A DNA stretch of 11,445 nucleotides from Candidatus Sordicultor aquaticus. Lineage in GTDB: Bacteria; Atribacterota; Atribacteria; Atribacterales; Caldatribacteriaceae. Below, piece by piece: positions 6,841-11,445 of this stretch. The stretch spans positions 1 through 11,445 of the forward strand of contig JAGPEW010000009.1 in the NCBI GenBank assembly GCA_018056825.1. Reading direction: 5' to 3'. How positions within the stretch are numbered: the first letter of the stretch is position 1; each line of letters opens with the position of its first letter. The notes beneath the pieces are model-generated. The model was not told the origin of the DNA. It ran no database searches and was given only the letters and a program-made list of their open reading frames with translations. The translations under genes and the position numbers were made by a program.

Positions 6841-8202
6841 GTGAGTTACCGTTGTAGTAATTGTGGTTATTTCACTCCCCGTTGGTTAGGAAAATGCCCT
6901 CAATGCGGGGAGTGGAATTCTTTTTTACTTACTTCTCGAGAAGAGAGTAAAAAGAAAGAAGAATCTTCTTATTCTCCTCCTCTTTCTCTATCAGAAATTA
7001 GAGAAAAAAAACTCCAGTTGGGCAACCGTTTTTCTACTGGTTTAGGGGAAGTAGATCGGGTTTTAGGGGGAGGAGTGGTAGAAGGTTCTTTAGTTCTCTT
7101 GAGTGGAGACCCTGGTATTGGGAAATCTACTTTGCTATTGAAGATTGCCGAGAGTATTGCCCGGGAGGGGAAAAAAGTTCTTTATGCCAGTAGTGAGGAA
7201 TCTCTTTATCAGGTTTATCTACGAGTAGAGAGATTAGGTTTAGATTGTAACCCTCCTCTTTTTCTTCTTTCTACTAATTCTTTTGAAGAGGTAAGGGAAG
7301 GAATCTCTTCTCTTCGACCTCAAGTAGTAATTGTTGATTCTATCCAGAACTTGGGACGGGAGAATTTAGAATTTTTGCCGGGTAGTATAGCTACTCTTCG
7401 AGATTTAAGTTCTCGGTTTATGGAAATAGCTAAAAAAGAAAATGTGGCTCTTTTTTTAGTAGGACATGTGACTAAAGAAGGCGCTATTGCCGGACCTAAA
7501 GTTTTGGAACATTTAGTAGATGTGGTGCTGTATTTGGAAGGTGATGCCAACCATCCCTTGCGTCTTTTGCGGAGTATGAAAAATCGTTTTGGCTCTACTC
7601 AGGAAGTAGGAATTTTGGAGATGCAAGAAAAAGGGTTGATAGAGGTGAGAGACCCCTCTCATTATTTTATGGAGGATAGTAGATTAACTAGCATAGGTAC
7701 TGCTCGCACAGTATGGGCAGAAGGAAAAAGAGCCATGGTTTTAGAAATCCAATCTTTGGTTCATCCTAGTTATTTTGACTTTCCTCGCCGGGTAAGTTTA
7801 GGTATGGATTTAAATCGTCTCCATTTGCTTTTAGCAGTTATTGAAAAAAATACCCGTTTACGTTTCTCTAGACATGATGTGTATCTGAGTATGGTGGGAG
7901 GAATTAAAACCTCAGAGACTGCTTTAGACCTTCCGGTATGTTTTAGCTTAGTTTCTTCTCGCTTGAATCGAGAAATAAATAAAGAAACGGTTTATTTAGG
8001 AGAAGTGGGATTGAGCGGAGAAATTCGCCCTATTCCTCTTTTAGAACAACGAGTGAATGAATCTGCTAGAATGGGCATTAAAAGAGTAGTAATTTCTTCT
8101 TATTATCCTTCTTCCTCTCTCCCTGAATCTCAAGAGGAAATAATGGTGGTAGGTTACTCCACCATTAGAGAAGCACTAGAAAAAGAAGGCCTTTTGAGTT
8201 AA
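6841..8202 (+). CDS. radA: DNA repair protein RadA (Sms)
   Basis: RadA is a RecA-like hexameric ATPase that drives branch migration in recombinational repair. The 453 residues include an N-terminal zinc finger (C5, C8, C19, C22), Walker A GDPGIGKST (89-97), the hallmark KNRFG motif (247-251), and a C-terminal Lon-like peptidase-fold domain (about 280-453, with VGGIKTSETALDLP and GEVGLSGEIRPI). The start is GTG. It is forced, because an in-frame stop (the clpC TAA itself) lies only two codons upstream. It gives an unusually short lead before the zinc finger. No Shine-Dalgarno is visible in the 6-base gap, so translation probably depends on re-initiation after clpC. Placement after clpC matches Bacillota, but the usual follower disA is missing here. 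Confidence 0.95.
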   Translation: MSYRCSNCGYFTPRWLGKCPQCGEWNSFLLTSREESKKKEESSYSPPLSLSEIREKKLQLGNRFSTGLGEVDRVLGGGVVEGSLVLLSGDPGIGKSTLLLKIAESIAREGKKVLYASSEESLYQVYLRVERLGLDCNPPLFLLSTNSFEEVREGISSLRPQVVIVDSIQNLGRENLEFLPGSIATLRDLSSRFMEIAKKENVALFLVGHVTKEGAIAGPKVLEHLVDVVLYLEGDANHPLRLLRSMKNRFGSTQEVGILEMQEKGLIEVRDPSHYFMEDSRLTSIGTARTVWAEGKRAMVLEIQSLVHPSYFDFPRRVSLGMDLNRLHLLLAVIEKNTRLRFSRHDVYLSMVGGIKTSETALDLPVCFSLVSSRLNREINKETVYLGEVGLSGEIRPIPLLEQRVNESARMGIKRVVISSYYPSSSLPESQEEIMVVGYSTIREALEKEGLLS

Positions 8203-8247
8203 GCTACCCCTCGGAGCTTATTTAACTCTGCTCTTTTTAAGTTTTTT
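8196..8247 (+). terminator. Likely terminator after radA
   Basis: The radA stop lies in a bulged hairpin. TAAGCT (8200-8205) pairs with AGCTTA (8215-8220). Alternatively, GAGTTA (8196-8201) pairs with TAACTC (8223-8228) outside an AGCT/AGCT inner stem. T-rich runs follow (8234-8238 and 8242-8247). The helix is AT-rich and imperfect, so efficiency is uncertain. Its position at the end of the operon and before a new promoter supports the call. Confidence 0.45.
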
Positions 8248-8316
8248 ATTATCTGTATTTTTCTAGGATAACAGCTAGGAAGAGATTTGGATGTTTTATA
8301 AATAAAAGTATCTTAA

Positions 8317-8345
8317 TTGAACTGCTTTTAATAATGAATTATAAT
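8317..8345 (+). promoter_or_regulatory. Promoter of the redox operon
   Basis: TTGAAC (8317-8322; TTGA match) and a perfect TATAAT (8340-8345) are separated by 17 bases. Transcription would start near 8352, giving a leader of about 25 bases that ends in the strong ribosome site GGGGAGG (8363-8369), 7 bases before the ATG at 8377. I see no clear operator palindrome beside it. Confidence 0.75.
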
Positions 8346-8376
8346 ACATTTAAATAATTGTAGGGGAGGAAAAGAA

Positions 8377-8871
8377 ATGGCGGTTAATCTCTCAGCGGAA
8401 AAAGAAGTAATTTCACCAGAACAAGAAGAAGCCTTAGAGATGATTTTGGAGAAATTTAAAGGTAAACCAGGTGGTTTAATTCAAGCTTTGCATGCTATTC
8501 AGAACTTGATTGGTTATCTACCCCCCTCGGTTTTAAAAAAGGTTTCCCAGGCTTTGGATATTCCCTTGAGTGAAATCTATGGGGTGGTTACTTTTTATCA
8601 CTTTTTCTCTCTTAAACCTCGAGGAAAACATCTTATTCAGGTTTGTTTAGGAACAGCTTGCTATGTGAGAGGGGGGCAAGAAATTCTCAATCGTTTAGAA
8701 AAAGATTTAGAAATTGGGGTAGGAGAGGTAACTGAAGATAGGTTATACTCTTTGGAAGTAATGCGTTGTGCTGGAGCTTGTGGTTTAGCACCGGTAGTAC
8801 GAATTGATAATGATATCTATAAAAGAGTAAATCCGGCCCAAATTACGGAGATAGTGAAAAGCTATTCCTGA
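8377..8871 (+). CDS. NuoE/HydC/HndA-type [2Fe-2S] subunit
   Basis: This is a thioredoxin-fold iron-sulfur subunit that relays electrons beside the NADH-oxidising flavoprotein subunit in complex I, bifurcating hydrogenases and related soluble enzymes. The 164-residue product has the family's N-terminal helical part (HAIQNLIGYLPPSVL, 39-53) and the diagnostic YGVVTFYHFF (68-77). It carries the four cluster ligands C90, C95, C131 and C135 in the CxxxxC...CxxxC pattern. It heads an operon with its own promoter and strong ribosome site. The next gene starts 3 bases after its stop. The NuoF-type gene downstream and the absence of nuoA-D-like genes point to a soluble hydrogenase, formate dehydrogenase or transhydrogenase rather than respiratory complex I. 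Confidence 0.93.
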   Translation: MAVNLSAEKEVISPEQEEALEMILEKFKGKPGGLIQALHAIQNLIGYLPPSVLKKVSQALDIPLSEIYGVVTFYHFFSLKPRGKHLIQVCLGTACYVRGGQEILNRLEKDLEIGVGEVTEDRLYSLEVMRCAGACGLAPVVRIDNDIYKRVNPAQITEIVKSYS

Positions 8872-8874
8872 TTT

Positions 8875-9435
8875 ATGAAGGAAATTTCTTTACATATTTT
8901 GGATATAGTAGAAAATTCCCTTCGAGCTAAAGCTAAAAAAGTAAGAATTTCTATCCTCGAAGATACTCGAGAGAATTGCTTGGAATTGGTTATTGAAGAT
9001 GACGGAGAGGGTATGAATGAGGAAACCCTAAAGAGAGTGAGAGATCCTTTTTTTTCCGGACAGAGTAAAAAAGTGGGAATGGGTATTCCTCTTTTGGACC
9101 AACTGGCTCAACAATGTCAGGGGAATTTAGAGATATTGTCGGAAAAAGGTAAAGGAACTACGGTACGAGCAACTTTTCAGAGAGATAGCATCGATTTACC
9201 TCCTCTGGGGAAGTTGGCTGACACTCTTTGCGTAATTATGGCTTCTCATCCAGAAGTGGAATTAGAATTTATCCATCGGGTAGATGATTGCCAGTGGTTG
9301 TTTAATAGTAAACAGATGGAAAAAGAATTAGGTTTAACTGGTAAGGACCGGGGTATGATTTTGCCCGCTATCCGGGAGTGGATAGAGTATCAAGAAGAAA
9401 TTTTAAAAGGAGGAATTGAGGATGAAAATAAATAG
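8875..9435 (+). CDS. Stand-alone histidine-kinase-like ATPase
   Basis: A small (186 residue) protein with a GHKL/HATPase_c domain at about 1-105. The N-box carries E13-N14-S15, the G1 box is DDGEGM (42-47), and a G2-type loop GMGIPLL lies at 68-74 before the KGKGT strand region. There is no dimerisation/phospho-acceptor histidine domain, sensor or membrane segment, so it is not a conventional sensor kinase. The last 80 or so residues (LPPLGKLADTLCVIMASHP onward) are a separate extension I cannot assign. From memory, genes like this recur between NuoE- and NuoF-type genes in anaerobe hydrogenase operons. Their role is unclear; regulation or assembly of the complex, or a switch-kinase role, are guesses. 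It starts 3 bases after the NuoE-type stop with no good ribosome site, and overlaps the next gene by 14 bases. Confidence 0.85.
   Translation: MKEISLHILDIVENSLRAKAKKVRISILEDTRENCLELVIEDDGEGMNEETLKRVRDPFFSGQSKKVGMGIPLLDQLAQQCQGNLEILSEKGKGTTVRATFQRDSIDLPPLGKLADTLCVIMASHPEVELEFIHRVDDCQWLFNSKQMEKELGLTGKDRGMILPAIREWIEYQEEILKGGIEDENK
9409..9413 (+). promoter_or_regulatory. Shine-Dalgarno deciding the next start
   Basis: GGAGG is followed after 8 bases by ATG at 9422, matching the 7-8 base spacing of other strong sites here. An in-frame TTG at 9416 is only 2 bases away and is an unlikely start. Confidence 0.8.
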
Positions 9436-9802
9436 TATAGAAGATTTAAAGCGAATTAAAGAGGAAGCACAGAAAAGAACTTTATTACGAGATGGTAAGG
9501 CCGATTATAAAGTGGTAGTCCATATGGGAACCTGTGGCATAGCGGCAGGAGCAAGAGAGGTAATGTCAGCAATTTTAGATGAAATTGCTAAACGAGGTCT
9601 TACCAACGTTATAGTTACTCAAGCTGGTTGCATTGGGCTCTGTGACCGAGAACCTTTAGTGAGTGTGGAAAAAGGTGAAGAGCGAGTTTTATATGGTGAT
9701 CTTACTCCCGATAAAGCTCGACAAATCATAGCTTCTCACCTGGTTAATGGCCAGATTGTAGGAGACTGGGTAGTGCATGCTGAAAGTAGGGATAGGAGGT
9801 AA
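9422..9802 (+). CDS. HndB-like small [2Fe-2S] ferredoxin-fold protein
   Basis: This 126-residue thioredoxin-like protein resembles the small subunit (HndB-type) found between NuoE- and NuoF-type subunits of anaerobe hydrogenases. The core is VVVHMGTCGIAAGAREV (31-47) followed by TQAGCIGLCDREPLV (66-80). These align with the N-terminal domain of the next protein. Only three cysteines are present (C38, C70, C74). At the first pair, where related domains have CxxxxC, it reads M35...C38-G39. I recall a GTCGIAAGA pattern in clostridial homologues, so this may be a family trait; whether a normal cluster forms is open. It was probably an electron-transfer or structural subunit of the same complex. 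It starts inside the ATPase gene, and the NuoF-type gene starts 5 bases after its stop. Confidence 0.87.
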   Translation: MKINSIEDLKRIKEEAQKRTLLRDGKADYKVVVHMGTCGIAAGAREVMSAILDEIAKRGLTNVIVTQAGCIGLCDREPLVSVEKGEERVLYGDLTPDKARQIIASHLVNGQIVGDWVVHAESRDRR

Positions 9803-9807
9803 AAAGG

Positions 9808-11445
9808 ATGGCGGAACAGGAAAGATGTCAGGTACTTCTATGTGCTGGAGCAGCTTGTATTTCTTCTGGAGCTTTAAAAGTTAAAGAAGCTTTAGTGAGG
9901 GAGCTCCAAAGAAATGCCTTAGATAACGAAGTAAGATTAATCGAAACTGGTTGTGTGGGACCTTGTAACTTAGGGCCATTAGCTATTATTTACCCGGAAG
10001 GGGTTTTTTATCAGAGATTAACTCCTGAGGATGCCCAGGAGATAGTTGAAGAACATCTTCTTAAAGGGAGAATAGTGGAAAGATTATTGTATCAGCCTCC
10101 TCAGGAAGAAAAGAAAAAGTTTTTGCAGGAAATTGATTTTTTTGATAAACAAGTAAAAATTGCTTTGCGCAATTGCGGGTTTATTAACCCTTTGAGCATT
10201 GAAGAATATATTGCTCGAGATGGCTATTTAGCTCTTGCTCGGGTTTTGAATGAGATGACTCCTGATGAAGTAATAGCAGAGGTTAAAAAGTCAGGACTTC
10301 GAGGTCGAGGGGGAGCAGGATTTCCCACGGGCTTGAAGTGGGAGTTTACCAGAAAAGCTACTGGTTATCCTAAATTTATCATCTGTAACGCTGATGAAGG
10401 CGACCCGGGAGCTTTTATGGATAGAAGTATCTTAGAAGGTGACCCTCATTCGGTAATTGAAGCTATGGCTATTGCCGGCTATGCAGTAGGAGCACAAAAA
10501 GGTTATGTCTATGTTCGAGCAGAATATCCTTTAGCGGTGGAGAGACTGGAATATGCTATAGGTCAAGCCCGAGAATATGGTCTTTTGGGAGAAAATGTCT
10601 TAAATAGTGGTTTTGGTTTTGATATCGAAATTCGTATTGGAGCAGGAGCTTTTGTTTGTGGAGAAGAAACAGCTTTAATTGCCTCAGTAGAGGGTAAAAG
10701 GGGTATGCCTCGTCCTAAACCTCCTTTTCCTGCTCAGGAAGGGTTATGGGCAAAGCCTACAGTGATTAATAATGTGGAAACTTACGCTAATATTTCTCCT
10801 ATAATATTAAAAGGAGCAGATTGGTTTCGCTCTATTGGAACCGAAAACAGTAAGGGAACTAAGGTTTTTGCTCTGGCCGGAGATGTGAATAACACTGGTT
10901 TAGTCGAAGTGCCTATGGGCATTACTTTGGGAGAAATTATTTACGACTTAGGGGGAGGTATCCGAGGAGGCAAGAAACTAAAAGCAGTGCAAATGGGAGG
11001 ACCCTCAGGTGGATGTATCCCCGTTGAACACCTCAATGTCAAAATCGATTATGATTCTCTGAAAGAGCTGGGAGCCATAATGGGTTCAGGTGGTCTTATA
11101 GTTATGGATGAAGATACCTGTATGGTGGATTTGGCTCGCTTTTTCTTAGAATTTGTTCAAGATGAATCTTGTGGAAAATGTACCCCTTGTCGAGTAGGCA
11201 CTAAAAGGATGTTAGAAATTTTACAGAGAATTACTAAAGGAGAAGGAAAAGAGGGAGATATAGAGCGCTTAGAAACTTTAGCTAACCATATTAAGACTAC
11301 TGCTTTGTGTGGCCTAGGCCAAACTGCTCCCAATCCAGTTTTGAGCACTATTCGTTATTTTCGAAATGAATACGAAGCTCATATTCGGGAGAAAAAATGT
11401 CCAGCAGTAGTGTGTCGACCGCTATTTGTAGCTCCCTGCCAACAT
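9808..11445 (+). CDS. NuoF/HydB/HndC-type NADH-binding subunit, 3' end cut by window
   Basis: The frame is open for 546 codons from ATG 9808 (GGAGG at 9795-9799) to the window edge without a stop. In order it shows an N-terminal thioredoxin-like [2Fe-2S] domain with C12, C17, C49 and C53, then the FMN/NADH domain with GRGGAGFPTGLKW (166-178), NADEGDPGAF (194-203) and GAGAFVCGEETALI (278-291). A SLBB domain follows at about 350-410, then the [4Fe-4S] helical domain with C455, C458, C461 and C501. It would oxidise or reduce NAD(H) through FMN and pass electrons along the clusters. The usual HydB/HndC tail is a 2[4Fe-4S] ferredoxin (CPAxxCxxL... then CxxCxxC). Here the tail reads CPAVVCRPLFVAPCQH (531-546), with a third Cys at 544. 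That pattern resembles the start of a GltD/NfnB-type cluster domain, so the full protein may be a larger fusion. Confidence 0.93.
   Translation, partial: MAEQERCQVLLCAGAACISSGALKVKEALVRELQRNALDNEVRLIETGCVGPCNLGPLAIIYPEGVFYQRLTPEDAQEIVEEHLLKGRIVERLLYQPPQEEKKKFLQEIDFFDKQVKIALRNCGFINPLSIEEYIARDGYLALARVLNEMTPDEVIAEVKKSGLRGRGGAGFPTGLKWEFTRKATGYPKFIICNADEGDPGAFMDRSILEGDPHSVIEAMAIAGYAVGAQKGYVYVRAEYPLAVERLEYAIGQAREYGLLGENVLNSGFGFDIEIRIGAGAFVCGEETALIASVEGKRGMPRPKPPFPAQEGLWAKPTVINNVETYANISPIILKGADWFRSIGTENSKGTKVFALAGDVNNTGLVEVPMGITLGEIIYDLGGGIRGGKKLKAVQMGGPSGGCIPVEHLNVKIDYDSLKELGAIMGSGGLIVMDEDTCMVDLARFFLEFVQDESCGKCTPCRVGTKRMLEILQRITKGEGKEGDIERLETLANHIKTTALCGLGQTAPNPVLSTIRYFRNEYEAHIREKKCPAVVCRPLFVAPCQH

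Noticed and set aside
7320..7550. Minus-strand frame inside radA
   Set aside because: It is antisense to the conserved RadA ATPase core and has no motif or ribosome site.
8203..8376. Possible riboswitch or attenuator before the redox operon
   Set aside because: The region is explained by a terminator and a standard promoter. The leader after the predicted start is only about 25 bases, too short for an aptamer.
11157..11348. Minus-strand frame opposite the NuoF-type [4Fe-4S] domain
   Set aside because: The + strand carries the CxxCxxC...C ligands in frame; the reverse frame is incidental.
8377..11445. Respiratory complex I (nuo) operon
   Set aside because: Only NuoE- and NuoF-type genes are present, with an HndB-like protein and an ATPase between them, and no membrane or quinone-module genes; this is the layout of soluble anaerobe redox complexes.

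Overview
The window is gene-dense, AT-rich DNA (about 40% GC by eye). All supported genes are on the + strand, with short or overlapping junctions and purine-rich coding strands. The order greA-lysS-ctsR-mcsA-mcsB-clpC-radA is the classic Bacillota (Firmicutes) class III heat-shock neighbourhood. The second half is a NADH-linked, iron-sulfur flavoprotein operon of the kind found in strict anaerobes. The most economical reading is an anaerobic, possibly thermophilic, Bacillota or Bacillota-like lineage. Nothing in the sequence fixes the species, and a deep-branching phylum that shares this cluster cannot be excluded.

Layout: (1) 1-328 is a leader region with no convincing gene. It holds an inverted repeat near 76-102 and the promoter elements of the first operon. 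(2) 329-2311 is greA (transcript cleavage factor) and lysS (class II lysyl-tRNA synthetase). (3) 2308-8202 is the CtsR regulon operon ctsR-mcsA-mcsB-clpC-radA. It is driven by a near-perfect sigma-A-type promoter whose -35 hexamer overlaps the lysS stop. A CtsR-type heptad direct repeat lies at the predicted transcription start, so the operon should repress itself. (4) 8196-8376 is a likely terminator followed by a new promoter. (5) 8377-11445 is a redox operon: a NuoE-type [2Fe-2S] subunit, a stand-alone histidine-kinase-like ATPase, a small HndB-like ferredoxin-fold protein, and a NuoF-type NADH/FMN subunit cut by the window edge.

How the genes work together: CtsR represses the operon. McsA and McsB would act as CtsR modulators and ClpC adaptors, and ClpC is the unfoldase that feeds ClpP. 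RadA (branch migration) rides on the same transcript. The redox operon looks like part of an electron-bifurcating hydrogenase (HndABCD/HydABC) or of a Stn-type transhydrogenase. The catalytic partner would lie beyond the right edge.

Two points stand out. The McsB homologue has lost essentially every recognisable arginine-kinase catalytic residue while its partners look intact. The visible C-terminus of the NuoF-type protein departs from the usual ferredoxin tail and begins to look like the N-terminal cluster domain of GltD/NfnB-type flavoproteins, which suggests a fusion.
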